Positions 9,681-16,205 of a stretch of DNA of 48,078 nucleotides are shown here, piece by piece. A program made the translations under genes and the position numbers. This stretch comes from a virus. Below the pieces are notes generated by a model, which was not told the DNA's origin, did not search any database, and saw nothing but the letters and a program-made list of their open reading frames with translations. Numbering within the stretch: position 1 is the first letter of the stretch; each line of letters starts with the position of its first letter. The stretch covers positions 1 to 48,078 of the IMG/VR virus record IMGVR_UViG_3300030103_001048; one strand, written 5' to 3'.

Positions 9681-10560
9681 ATAAGGGGGTTGTGGGGGTT
9701 CGGTCCCTGCAAAATGTTGTTCCGTTTTTGCAGCAGTAACCCCTATTGCCTGTAGTTTACAAAGGCATCTTGCTGTCTCAGTCCTATGTCCTGGGCAAGC
9801 TGTTTCTATACCCCCGGGGGGTCTAGGATTATCCAGAAAAGTTTTGGTTTCGACCTTTTGTTTTTCTGGGCGTCCGAGTCGGCTGTCGTAAATCGAGCCT
9901 GTAGTCTCGACCCTTCGGGCTTCCATCCTGACGCAACGGTCCTTCGGCCCGTGTCTGTATTCCAACAGACAATGGACCAACGGAGACATCCGTTGGATCG
10001 ATGTTTACTGAACGGCGAATCATGCCACACCTGACGCCGTCGGGTGGAACGTGGCGCACTCGACGAGCTTACAGGCGGACAGGATTCGCCGTGTCGATGC
10101 GTCGTTGTTCACTTCCTTACTCCAGAAATCTCCCTGCATGAACCGTTTCATCGTCTTTCGCGACGCTCACAGGGGGGTACAAGCAGTATTGTTTGAGAAG
10201 TTGTACCCCGACTGCACCGCCACTCAGACGATGAAGCACCCCAACGACGCTCCCGCTTTTGTCGTTTAAAATCCTTTTAGGATAACCAGAATAGAGAATT
10301 ACAAGAATTTGGGTGCATTGCCCTTGCGCCACACCTTACCAAATATCGCGGAATAGATTTCGGGTCGGGGGAACACCCCGACTGTTAACCGAAATCACTC
10401 GGACTCAAGCATCTTCAAAATGTCGTAACGTAACCGCACTCGGTGTAGTGCCGACCAAAGAGGGTCGGCGCATTTTTATTGTTCCGAGATGACTTGGTAA
10501 CGTAACGCCATTTTGAATCCCGCGTGGCGGTTCTTTCAGAATCCTTGAGTCCGAGTCCGC
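9681..10560 (+). ncRNA. candidate giant structured ncRNA (GOLLD/ROOL-like, class unassigned)
   Basis: About 900 nt without a credible gene but full of perfect helices: 9695-9700/9738-9743 enclosing 9707-9714/9726-9733; 9833-9840/9862-9869; 9952-9957/9966-9971; 9977-9983/9990-9996; a 9-bp long-range helix 10013-10021/10083-10091 enclosing an 8-bp hairpin 10028-10035/10039-10046; 10099-10104/10161-10166; 10174-10182/10201-10209; 10243-10248/10261-10266; and 10356-10363/10389-10396 enclosing 10364-10370/10376-10382. UUCG loops appear near 9915 and 9942. A terminator-like hairpin with a T tract on the plus strand (10450-10480) suggests rightward transcription. Size, density of helices and phage location resemble GOLLD and ROOL RNAs; the family was not verified and the ends are approximate. 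Confidence 0.65.
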
Positions 10561-10571
10561 GATATGGACTC
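10397..10571 (+). promoter_or_regulatory. nested inverted repeats with mutually exclusive pairing upstream of early operon
   Basis: A perfect 13-bp inverted repeat ACTCGGACTCAAG (10397-10409) / CTTGAGTCCGAGT (10544-10556) encloses a second one, TTCAAAATG (10414-10422) / CATTTTGAA (10509-10517), and two direct copies of GTAACGTAAC (10425-10434, 10497-10506). The right arm also contains GAGTCC (10553-10558), which can instead pair with GGACTC (10566-10571). The two folds exclude each other, as in an RNA switch or attenuator. This may be the 3' domain of the ncRNA or the leader of the early operon that starts at 10623. Confidence 0.5.
10450..10480 (+). terminator. rho-independent terminator candidate
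   Basis: A 7-bp perfect stem GCCGACC (10450-10456) / GGTCGGC (10463-10469) with loop aaagag is followed by catttttatt. T-rich sequence follows only on the plus strand. It could end the structured ncRNA or attenuate read-through into the early operon. It sits inside the larger inverted repeats 10397-10556. Confidence 0.5.
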
Positions 10572-10622
10572 CTGTAAGTGTATCAAGAGATACGAAATGA
10601 AAACACTTAAAAGGAGGCCATC

Positions 10623-10874
10623 ATGGCAAAACTATCTTACACTAACACCCAGATCACAGGTGAATTTGCTTTCGGACAAGAGGATCTTGATATCTGTATC
10701 GAGGCTATCATGAAGACTGGTCCACATAGTGAATACTCAGCAGAGCGTAAGTTGTTGAACCAACTGATCACAGGGCGACGGGTCATGATCCAAGAAAGCC
10801 TGAACCGTGTTGAGAATCGTTCAACGTACACGGATGACACGATCAGGTATCCAGAAGTGAAGGAGGCTTCTTGA
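10623..10874 (+). CDS. early hypothetical protein (83 aa)
   Basis: First gene of the rightward module, with a very strong ribosome binding site (aaaaggagg, 5-6 nt before ATG). The product is soluble and probably helical, with a basic ITGRRVMIQESLNRVENRS stretch near residues 49-67. A small imperfect dyad (AAGTGT 10576-10581 / ACACTT 10603-10608) lies just upstream. No family recognised. Being first in the operon with a strong initiation site suggests an abundant early protein. Confidence 0.7.
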   Translation: MAKLSYTNTQITGEFAFGQEDLDICIEAIMKTGPHSEYSAERKLLNQLITGRRVMIQESLNRVENRSTYTDDTIRYPEVKEAS

Positions 10875-11032
10875 AGTATATCAAAACATTTCCAATACCC
10901 AAGTCTTGGGATGAGTTGCGAACGTGGATCACTCGCCACAAGGAGAGTGACAGACCACGGTTACGCGAAGCGGCTGCTAGGGGTTTCAACCTAGCAGTCA
11001 AACAGTCAACAGAGGAGAAATCAAATGACTGA
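10871..11032 (+). CDS. early small protein with TTG start (53 aa)
   Basis: Starts at TTG overlapping the previous stop (TTGA), with aggagg 6 nt upstream, and ends inside the start of the next gene. The product is basic and helical (begins MKYIKTFPIPKSWDELRTW; then RPRLREAAARGFNLAV). No ATG is available in frame. Coupling and codon continuity support it as a real gene. Function unknown. Confidence 0.55.
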   Translation: MKYIKTFPIPKSWDELRTWITRHKESDRPRLREAAARGFNLAVKQSTEEKSND

Positions 11033-11378
11033 CATTATCGAACGTTCACCAATGCACACTGAAGATCAACTGCTCAAGGTTGCAGATGTAATCATGGCTC
11101 TTATCGAACCACGCCTCAAGGAAAGGATGAAACAAATGATTGAGGAACACTCGGACGATATCGGCACCAGTGCGGATATCGACGAGCAGGTCACAGACTG
11201 GATGCGGCTCAACTTCGATATATCAGACTACTACGAGTTCGATATTTACGAACACGAATATGAGATCGGCAACATGGTTGACGGACGTATAGAAGAAAAG
11301 GAGGAGGATGACGGCAAGTTCAGAGAACGTGTCACCGATGTACTCAAAGACATCACCGTCGGTTTCGACATCAAGTAA
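11025..11378 (+). CDS. early acidic hypothetical protein (117 aa)
   Basis: Good ribosome binding site (gaggag). An amphipathic helix-rich acidic protein: residues 15-50 look like a helix (LLKVADVIMALIEPRLKERM), then aromatic/acidic segments (DISDYYEFDIYEHEYEIG) and a charged C-terminal region. No family assigned. Overlaps the preceding small gene by 8 nt. A UUCG-capped hairpin follows the stop. Confidence 0.65.
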   Translation: MTDIIERSPMHTEDQLLKVADVIMALIEPRLKERMKQMIEEHSDDIGTSADIDEQVTDWMRLNFDISDYYEFDIYEHEYEIGNMVDGRIEEKEEDDGKFRERVTDVLKDITVGFDIK

Positions 11379-11385
11379 CTCAACC

Positions 11386-11405
11386 GAGGGGGCTTCGGCT
11401 CCCTC
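11386..11405 (+). other. UUCG-capped hairpin after 11025-11378 gene
   Basis: An 8-bp stem (GAGGGGGC / GCTCCCTC, one G-T pair) capped by a ttcg tetraloop directly follows the stop codon. There is no T tract, so it is probably an mRNA 3'-end stabiliser or processing site, not an intrinsic terminator. Almost the same hairpin recurs at 12190-12207. Confidence 0.6.
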
Positions 11406-11425
11406 ACCAACTCTCGGAGGATAAC

Positions 11426-11602
11426 ATGACAAAGACAGTTGAAATGGTAGCAGTAGAGACTGATCAACCATCTGATACGACGCTCGGTAACAAGCTGAGG
11501 TTCAAACTAGAGTACATGATAATGATGATACACTCAGGCAGAAACGAAACAGCAGGTAAACTATACGATCAACTGATAGAGGAGTTTGATAAATTAAAAT
11601 GA
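11426..11602 (+). CDS. early hypothetical protein (58 aa)
   Basis: Ribosome binding site cggagg 7 nt upstream. The stop overlaps the next ATG (ATGA). The N-terminal 20 residues are polar; the remainder forms one or two helices (NKLRFKLEYMIMMIHSGRN, then AGKLYDQLIEEFDKL). Could be a small regulator or protein-binding factor, but no family is recognised. Confidence 0.6.
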   Translation: MTKTVEMVAVETDQPSDTTLGNKLRFKLEYMIMMIHSGRNETAGKLYDQLIEEFDKLK

Positions 11603-11991
11603 GAAAAGAAACATATAAAATCGCAAAGGCTTTTTACAACAGACGACCCGCTTCGGCTGCTCGTACCAGAACCAACGGTGAAGTTGTTTGGCTACATGAC
11701 AACTGTATCGCATGGCGCACACTCGATGGCGACATTGGCTTCAGCTTGAAAGGTTGGCCCACCGTCACCACACGAGATCGTATCAACGGTATCCTATCAG
11801 TCTTTGGATACGGACGATGGGGCGTGGCACAACGGAAAGGAGAACAGTATCTCGTGCAAGGTGCAGAAAAGATGACAACTATTGGCGATCATGAACACTT
11901 TTATATTAGCGACTTGAAAGGAATGGAGAATACAGAAGATCCATATCACACATTCCGTAATAGTGGTTATGCAAGATGGAGGACTACATAA
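11599..11991 (+). CDS. conserved phage accessory protein (130 aa)
   Basis: Resembles small phage proteins of unknown function that carry a TRTDGxxxxLHxNxIA-type motif; here TRTNGEVVWLHDNCIAW at about residues 23-39, then a Trp/Gly-rich half (DIGFSLKGWPTVTTRDRING, GYGRWGVAQRKGEQYLV). Probably a small beta-rich fold. Linked to neighbours by ATGA and TAATG overlaps, so it is one polycistronic unit. No function can be inferred. Confidence 0.65.
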   Translation: MRKETYKIAKAFYNRRPASAARTRTNGEVVWLHDNCIAWRTLDGDIGFSLKGWPTVTTRDRINGILSVFGYGRWGVAQRKGEQYLVQGAEKMTTIGDHEHFYISDLKGMENTEDPYHTFRNSGYARWRTT

Positions 11992-12185
11992 TGACGATAG
12001 GTGGTTATACAATGAAAGATCTTGGTTGGGCACTTGAAGTTCACGAGTACGAAGCAGGTTGGTCATTCGCCCTACAGGGAGATGATGCTCAACAGTTTCG
12101 TGACGAATGGAAACTCGCACAAGAACACGACATACCTTTTGGTACGTTCCTACGCGACCATGAATACAACACATTGTTTCAATAA
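11991..12185 (+). CDS. early hypothetical protein (64 aa)
   Basis: Start chosen at 11991 because its ATG overlaps the previous stop (TAATG); an in-frame ATG at 11976 would add five residues. Acidic, aromatic product (GWALEVHEYEAGWSFALQGDD) with a helical middle. Last gene before a hairpin and the first minus-strand island. Function unknown. Confidence 0.6.
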   Translation: MTIGGYTMKDLGWALEVHEYEAGWSFALQGDDAQQFRDEWKLAQEHDIPFGTFLRDHEYNTLFQ

Positions 12186-12189
12186 GGAG

Positions 12190-12207
12190 AGGGGGCTTCG
12201 GCTCCCT
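12190..12207 (+). other. second UUCG-capped hairpin
   Basis: AGGGGGC / GCTCCCT stem with a ttcg loop, nearly identical to the 11386-11405 hairpin and in the same place, just after a stop codon. No T tract follows. Likely protects the 3' end of the upstream transcript or helps it stop before the convergent gene. Confidence 0.55.
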
Positions 12208-12269
12208 ACTTCACTACTATCATAATGTGCGTCCGCCATAGCGGATCGCATTCCGCGTAATGACGCGGT

Positions 12270-12292
12270 AAAAAAATTGTGTCGCAAGCGAC
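12270..12292 (-). terminator. rho-independent terminator of the TerS/VRR-NUC island
   Basis: On the minus strand the stem GTCG / CGAC (12281-12292, 4-nt loop) is followed by acaattttttta. It lies just past the stop of the VRR-NUC gene (12299). A further hairpin CCGCGT / ACGCGG (12253-12268) follows and may add to bidirectional termination between the convergent genes. Confidence 0.55.
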
Positions 12293-12298
12293 CCAGTT

Positions 12299-12778
12299 TT
12301 ATTGTAGCTCGGCTCCCTCGTTCCTCGGTCGCCTCGCCTGGGAAAAAGCGCCGCGTGGGGCCGCAGGGCTTGGCTCGAGCTTCAAGATACGCGCCGCGTG
12401 GGGCCGCAGGGCTTCGAACAATGACCCAAGATCCTTGAACCTATGACCCTCCGCTCCCTTGATCCCATGCTCCGCTAAACTCGGTCCTTGGTTGCCTTCA
12501 AACAAAAGTATGTCTCTTGTAGAGAGGCACTTAACTAAGTAAAAATTTGCGCCACCTCGTGCCCAATATGCCATATTCCAAGCGATTTGATGAGGCGAGA
12601 GATTTAACTTATTGCTTTTGGTTGCCTTCAGTTCGCACCAGAACGGAACACCATCAGCGACTATGTGAACGTCTGGGACACCGCCCCCATGCTTGTTTTC
12701 AATCCGCGTTGCGAACCACTTCTTCGGTAGGTTCTGACGTATCGAGTTCCAAAAGTTCGCCTCTGGTCCCTTGCTCAT
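12299..12778 (-). CDS. VRR-NUC-like PD-(D/E)XK nuclease (159 aa)
   Basis: Small restriction-fold nuclease. N-terminal core: E..FW..IRQNLP, TRIENKHGGGVPDVHI (GxPD around residues 32-37) and FWCELKATKSN (ExK around 49-51), with LSPHQIAW after it. This is the order seen in VRR-NUC/Holliday-junction resolvase-like nucleases of phages. It could resolve branched DNA before packaging. The C-terminal 40 residues are low-complexity Ala/Pro/Arg and carry two copies of a dispersed GC-rich repeat (12348-12414), so they may be an added extension. The first 80 bp overlap the 3' end of TerS in another frame; ribosome binding site aagga. Confidence 0.8.
   Translation of the reverse strand: MSKGPEANFWNSIRQNLPKKWFATRIENKHGGGVPDVHIVADGVPFWCELKATKSNKLNLSPHQIAWNMAYWARGGANFYLVKCLSTRDILLFEGNQGPSLAEHGIKGAEGHRFKDLGSLFEALRPHAARILKLEPSPAAPRGAFSQARRPRNEGAELQ
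12348..12414. repeat. two 24-bp direct copies of a dispersed GC-rich repeat
   Basis: Identical 24-bp copies at 12348-12371 and 12391-12414 (43 bp apart) share the core CGTGGGGCCGCAGGG. They fall in different reading frames of the VRR-NUC gene. The same 15-bp core is at 20255-20269, and near copies are at 19133-19147 and 20866-20880. It looks like a small dispersed element. Confidence 0.6.
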
Positions 12779-13268
12779 TGGTTATGTCCTTGTACTCGCC
12801 CTCGATCTGAAAAGCCTGTGGGTATTGTTTTTGTAATGCTGCCAAACGTGCTGTAATCTCGTCCCTCGATAGTTGGTCGATTGTATTTATCGTCTCCCTC
12901 CTATCGATGGTCAATCCGCCAAGGGCTGACCGTATCTTCTCCGCGTTGATTGCTGCTGAAAAATGCCCTGCTTCCTCGGCCCCCTTCGATAGCTCGTACA
13001 ATCTTTCAAGCTGACCAATAGTTGTAACTCCGTACCGCCTTTCGCGTTCTTCTCTCAACTCCTCGATGTACTCAACAACGTGTGGATAGTCTCTTCCATT
13101 AAGCAGACGAGAAGCGTGTTCAACAGCCAGATCAGACTTAAACCCTGCCTTACGAGCGCACTCCGCGTTGCTGTAAATACCTTCAACAACGTATCTTGCA
13201 AAACTCATCTGTCTGTTTGTTAATTTACGGTCATGTTTGTCTTCGACCTCTGCCTTGATACTGGGCAT
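12699..13268 (-). CDS. terS: terminase small subunit (TerS)
   Basis: DNA-recognition subunit of the packaging terminase. 189 aa. The N-terminal region has the Terminase_2-like pattern LTNRQMSFARYVVEGIYSNA then ECARKAGFKSDLA (residues 17-46), a helix-turn-helix-type DNA-binding segment. A helical oligomerisation region follows (EYIEELREERERRYGVTTIG), then an acidic tail. Ribosome binding site ggagag. It is separated from TerL by about 8 kb and by the divergent hub, but is on the same (late) strand. Overlaps the VRR-NUC start by 80 bp. Confidence 0.8.
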   Translation of the reverse strand: MPSIKAEVEDKHDRKLTNRQMSFARYVVEGIYSNAECARKAGFKSDLAVEHASRLLNGRDYPHVVEYIEELREERERRYGVTTIGQLERLYELSKGAEEAGHFSAAINAEKIRSALGGLTIDRRETINTIDQLSRDEITARLAALQKQYPQAFQIEGEYKDITNEQGTRGELLELDTSEPTEEVVRNAD

Positions 13269-13403
13269 ACGTTTCTCTCCGTTGTTTTTTCCGACAATAC
13301 ACCGAATATTTTTGATTTGTCTATAAACAGAAAATGCCCCCTCCTTACCGAAAAAGTTTATTTTTTATTTTTATTGATGGCTTGATCGAGGCAAATAGGG
13401 CTC

Positions 13404-13513
13404 TTGAGTACGGTCAAGTGTACTCTGAGTACATCAGTGAGTACGGTGCAAAACTACCTTATCTTATTGTATACAAACACTTTTTCAGGATTGAGTACGT
13501 TGAGTACGGTCAA
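13404..13513. repeat. GAGTAC iteron cluster
   Basis: Five copies of GAGTAC (13406, 13427, 13439, 13493, 13502). Two are parts of an identical 14-mer TTGAGTACGGTCAA (13404-13417, 13500-13513) with TTGA/TCAA dyad arms; CTGAGTACATCAG (13425-13437) is a variant. The cluster sits in an AT-rich gene-free stretch (13269-13654) between divergent genes, a fitting place for regulator-binding iterons or a replication origin. Spacings are multiples of three, so a coding explanation cannot be fully excluded. Confidence 0.55.
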
Positions 13514-13594
13514 AACGTGTTTTTGAAAAAAAAAAAAACAAAGAGGGGGCAAATCCCTTTTTAAGAAAAAATTAAATTATTTTCGTTCTGCCTC

Positions 13595-13623
13595 TTGTAA
13601 TGATGCTATCTGATATTATATGG
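13595..13623 (+). promoter_or_regulatory. possible promoter for the 13.6-20.1 kb operon
   Basis: TTGTAA (13595-13600) is followed after 16-17 bp by TATATG, with further AT-rich sequence (tttataag) before the ribosome binding site gaggag at 13641. The match to sigma70 is weak. The position, downstream of the iterons and upstream of a long gene string, is sensible. Confidence 0.3.
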
Positions 13624-13654
13624 TACTTTATAAGACAACATGAGGAGATTTAGA

Positions 13655-13993
13655 ATGTCTTACAATTTATCAGAAGAAGCCTACGAAATCGCTGATGAGG
13701 CGTGGCAAGAAACCAAGGACCGAGATGCGGCAATCGAGTTTATTTATGAAACGTGTGACGGTCATGAGCTATCGATCTACTACGGCAAGGCGATAGATTT
13801 CTGTGCCAACAACGACACCACTTGTGGCGAGGAATATCTAGAGGAGCTTGGTGGTATCTCACAAGAGGTCAACGATACGTTTGGAGCTATTGCTTGTCGT
13901 ATTGCATACGCTTGTTTGTTGTCTGCATCGATGGCTTGTCTTGATGGGATCATTGACGAGGATGAAGAAGAGGAGGAGTTAGAAGATGCTTGA
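13655..13993 (+). CDS. early acidic helical protein (112 aa)
   Basis: Start at 13655, since gaggag lies 8 nt upstream; an upstream in-frame ATG at 13640 would contain the ribosome binding site. Helical acidic protein (EEAYEIADEAWQETKDRD, then CDGHELSIYYGKAIDFC) ending in an Asp/Glu run. Similar small proteins occur in other phage early regions. Three Cys-containing segments, no metal motif. Function unknown. Confidence 0.65.
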   Translation: MSYNLSEEAYEIADEAWQETKDRDAAIEFIYETCDGHELSIYYGKAIDFCANNDTTCGEEYLEELGGISQEVNDTFGAIACRIAYACLLSASMACLDGIIDEDEEEEELEDA

Positions 13994-14192
13994 AGGATGG
14001 TTTGAAACGGACAGCGGCATGGAGCCGTTTATAATCGAGGAGGCAACTTCTTTTGTCGAGGCGGTGAAAGAGATGGTTGCATATGACCCAGAGAACTTTG
14101 GCTTCACGGACATGGAGATCGAATGGAATGGCGAGGACGTAACCAAGTTGGCTTATGACACAGTAGAGGAGATACATAATCAAGATGGGTAA
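13986..14192 (+). CDS. early hypothetical protein (68 aa)
   Basis: Overlaps the previous gene's end (ATG at 13986, 8 nt overlap) and the next gene's start. Acidic, two probable helices (IIEEATSFVEAVKEMVAYD). The ribosome binding site gaggagg lies within the upstream coding end. Unrecognised. Confidence 0.6.
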   Translation: MLEGWFETDSGMEPFIIEEATSFVEAVKEMVAYDPENFGFTDMEIEWNGEDVTKLAYDTVEEIHNQDG

Positions 14193-14511
14193 AAAGCTTA
14201 TCATAAATTGTTGGGAAGAGGGATCGATGGTCTTGGACTGGGATCCCAAGGCATACAAGACCAAGGCAGGGGCGGCAAAGTCTTTGCACAAGGCGCTATG
14301 CAAGTGGTGCGAACAGATAGGAATGGACCCTAAAACTGAGTGTCATATTTGGACACCAGAAGAAACAGACAACAGAGGATACGGCAAGTACTGGTCTGTG
14401 AGTTTAGAGGGAGGGCCGTTTGAATGGGCCATTCGTGCCTCTGATGTTATCGACAATCCTAATTGGTATGTCGAACCGTATTATTCTTTTAATTTACATT
14501 TTGTCGAGTGA
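14185..14511 (+). CDS. early hypothetical protein (108 aa)
   Basis: Trp- and Cys-containing small protein (KAGAAKSLHKALCKWCEQIG; GYGKYWSVSLEGGPFEWAI), likely an alpha/beta fold. Overlaps its upstream neighbour by 8 nt. No family recognised; presumably an accessory factor of host takeover by context only. Confidence 0.6.
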   Translation: MGKKLIINCWEEGSMVLDWDPKAYKTKAGAAKSLHKALCKWCEQIGMDPKTECHIWTPEETDNRGYGKYWSVSLEGGPFEWAIRASDVIDNPNWYVEPYYSFNLHFVE

Positions 14512-14520
14512 GGAGGGATC

Positions 14521-14883
14521 ATGAGATTATATACAAACAACCAAGGTTCGTGGGTCGGGACGCAAGCAGATGCGAAGCGTGAGTTCGGGAAGGACTGGAG
14601 CGAGGTCGGAGTACCAACGAGCAAGGACGAGCTACTAGAGTTTTTAAACTTTAATTCAGTGGGTGGAGAGAAGGTTGAACCTATTGTGGCTGACACGCCA
14701 CGCACTGCCCCTCGAGCACATGGACAGAGTTGTTCGGGAAACAGGGATGTTCGTGAGGCCGCAGCACTCAATCGATATGATGTGAGGGATGTAGTGTTGA
14801 ACTGTCCGAAGGAATATTTAGGGGGCGCATTGAGCGCGATAACAACAAGAATTTATGACATGGAGGATGAACTAAATGCCTAA
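14521..14883 (+). CDS. early hypothetical protein (120 aa)
   Basis: Ribosome binding site gaggag. N-terminus RLYTNNQGSWVGTQADAKR suggests a short beta hairpin then helix, with a tryptic-like polar linker (residues 55-80) and a helical C-terminal part (VLNCPKEYLGGALSAITTRI). The pattern TQADAKREFG resembles other small phage proteins of unknown role. Overlaps the next gene by 8 nt. Confidence 0.6.
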   Translation: MRLYTNNQGSWVGTQADAKREFGKDWSEVGVPTSKDELLEFLNFNSVGGEKVEPIVADTPRTAPRAHGQSCSGNRDVREAAALNRYDVRDVVLNCPKEYLGGALSAITTRIYDMEDELNA

Positions 14884-15361
14884 TCATTGCTATCAACAAG
14901 TATCTATCAAGGGGCCGAGCAAACTGGTCCGACACCTGTACGCAGAACTAAAAGAGAATAGCCGTTTCTGTGATGTGGTTGTGCCTATGCCATTTGAGTT
15001 GTGGATCGCGCCGGACATAGAGGTCAACAAGTATGGTTTCGAGAGCACAAGTCCGCAGTGGTATGAATGGCGGTATGACAATTGGGACACCAAGTGGGAT
15101 GTCTGTGATGTCGATGTGCATGGGGATCTCGAGACGGATGGGAAACACGCATACGACAACGATTGCACTGCATGGTTTAGTTTCAATTGTTGGACCGCAT
15201 GGGGGCCACCGTTGAACGTGTGGAACAAGTTGGTTGATCTGGGCGTTGAGGTAAACGCTGACTACCAAGACGAGTGCGGCAACTTTGAGGGCGAGTATCG
15301 CAATGGTGACAACGAGAGTTGGGAGCCAGAGGACGAAGAGGAGGAGGAAGAGAATGCGTGA
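14876..15361 (+). CDS. Api92/YubB-like ferredoxin-fold protein (161 aa)
   Basis: Starts MPNHCYQQVSIKGPSKLVRH, followed by PMPFELW, WYEWRYDNWDTKWDV and WFSFNCWTAWGPP. This is the layout of the DUF1281/Api92 ferredoxin-like domain of phages and plasmids (first strand NxC, then W-x2-NWG/WGTKWD, then aromatic-rich strand). Family function unknown. Ends in a run of Glu. Coupled to neighbours by short overlaps. Confidence 0.75.
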   Translation: MPNHCYQQVSIKGPSKLVRHLYAELKENSRFCDVVVPMPFELWIAPDIEVNKYGFESTSPQWYEWRYDNWDTKWDVCDVDVHGDLETDGKHAYDNDCTAWFSFNCWTAWGPPLNVWNKLVDLGVEVNADYQDECGNFEGEYRNGDNESWEPEDEEEEEENA

Positions 15362-15551
15362 GGGACTTAGACGAGACATAAAGACAATGCTGTCTGCTTA
15401 CTATGGCGATGTGGATTATTGGCTTCAGACGATGGAGGCCAACAACATCAACATGATTACCGCAGGGACACCGACTTTCGAATCGTATGAAGATGCGAGG
15501 GCATGGCGGACAAGGATCAAGTCAATACTGAGGGAGTTCGAAAATGACTGA
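15354..15551 (+). CDS. early hypothetical protein (65 aa)
   Basis: Start at 15354, where ATG overlaps the previous stop region and gaggaggaag lies upstream; the open frame extends to 15285 but without a site. Helical small protein (GLRRDIKTMLSAYYGDVDYW; ARAWRTRIKSILREFEN). Unrecognised. Confidence 0.6.
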   Translation: MREGLRRDIKTMLSAYYGDVDYWLQTMEANNINMITAGTPTFESYEDARAWRTRIKSILREFEND

Positions 15552-15777
15552 GGTAAGTATAGATACGATTGCCTACGTGGAAGAAGAAGGTAAATGGGCA
15601 CACGTTATCGCTACGTTTGAAGATGACAGACTGTTTGCTCTGTGTGTACCCATGATAAAGAAGTACATCGACAAATACTACAACGAGGATGCGCAACGTG
15701 CTGATCAATACATACTCACCGAAAGTTGTGGGTTAGGCATAACAATACCTGACGTGGAGGAGTTCGAGAATGACTAG
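15544..15777 (+). CDS. early hypothetical protein (77 aa)
   Basis: Overlaps both neighbours by 8 nt; ribosome binding site agggag. Mixed alpha/beta, acidic, ending EEFEND, very like the end of the preceding gene's product (REFEND). The overlap sequence is shared because each 3' end embeds the same ribosome binding site. Function unknown. Confidence 0.6.
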   Translation: MTEVSIDTIAYVEEEGKWAHVIATFEDDRLFALCVPMIKKYIDKYYNEDAQRADQYILTESCGLGITIPDVEEFEND

Positions 15778-16009
15778 CGTTGATCCGATGGAGATTATGT
15801 TGAGCGATATCTTTAACAAGGTATTCTACAACGAGGACCGAGAACCGAGCCGCAAGGTTTGCGAAGACTGCGACGGAGTTGGGTGGGTTGAGGCGGAGTA
15901 CGCTCGACCACAAAACTTTGACAGGGACGTTGGATATCTGGATACTAAACGAGTGGATTGTGAGGAGTGCGGTGGCACTGGAGTTATGGAGGTTGAAGAT
16001 GAAGACTAA
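15770..16009 (+). CDS. DnaJ-type zinc-finger small protein (79 aa)
   Basis: Contains two CxxCxGxG-type knuckles: CEDCDGVGW (residues about 31-39) and CEECGGTGV (about 64-72), the four-cysteine arrangement of one DnaJ zinc-binding module. Probably binds one zinc and partner proteins. No J domain is present, so a chaperone role is not implied. Located in the run of small accessory genes; ATG overlaps the previous stop. Confidence 0.7.
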   Translation: MTSVDPMEIMLSDIFNKVFYNEDREPSRKVCEDCDGVGWVEAEYARPQNFDRDVGYLDTKRVDCEECGGTGVMEVEDED

Positions 16010-16205
16010 AGTTTACGAATGCTTGAATACGTTCAACGAGCGTGAGTGGAACGTGTTGCATGTAGCGTTGGATCATATGATCGAACGCCTACGAGATTGC
16101 ATCCGAGATGAGAGTGATGTCTGTGATGACGATGGCGAGTATTTATTAGAACAGTGTGAGAGACTTGTGTCTGCAAACAAACTGAGGAACAGATTAAATG
16201 ACTGA
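15999..16205 (+). CDS. early hypothetical protein (68 aa)
   Basis: Start taken at 15999 (ATG inside the end of the zinc-finger gene, with ggagg 8 nt upstream); the frame is open further upstream but overlaps that gene wholly. Helical (REWNVLHVALDHMIERLRDC). Overlaps the next gene by 8 nt. Unrecognised. Confidence 0.55.
   Translation: MKTKVYECLNTFNEREWNVLHVALDHMIERLRDCIRDESDVCDDDGEYLLEQCERLVSANKLRNRLND

Noticed and set aside
9681-9745. tRNA or tmRNA suggested by gggttcggtccc near 9696-9707
   Set aside because: The T-loop-like string lacks a proper 5-bp stem with a matching acceptor, anticodon and D arms; these bases pair better as 9695-9700/9738-9743.
9811-9820. CCCCCGGGGG palindrome as a separate regulatory site
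   Set aside because: Part of the structured ncRNA region; nothing nearby supports an independent function.
9675-10332. Several 70-104-aa open frames on both strands between 9675 and 10332
   Set aside because: No ribosome binding sites, overlapping frames on both strands, unusual composition; the dense helices indicate a structured RNA.
13334-13564. 76-aa open frame across the GAGTAC boxes
   Set aside because: No ribosome binding site, low-complexity EY repeats and a poly-Lys end from an A tract. Kept only as a weak alternative to iterons.
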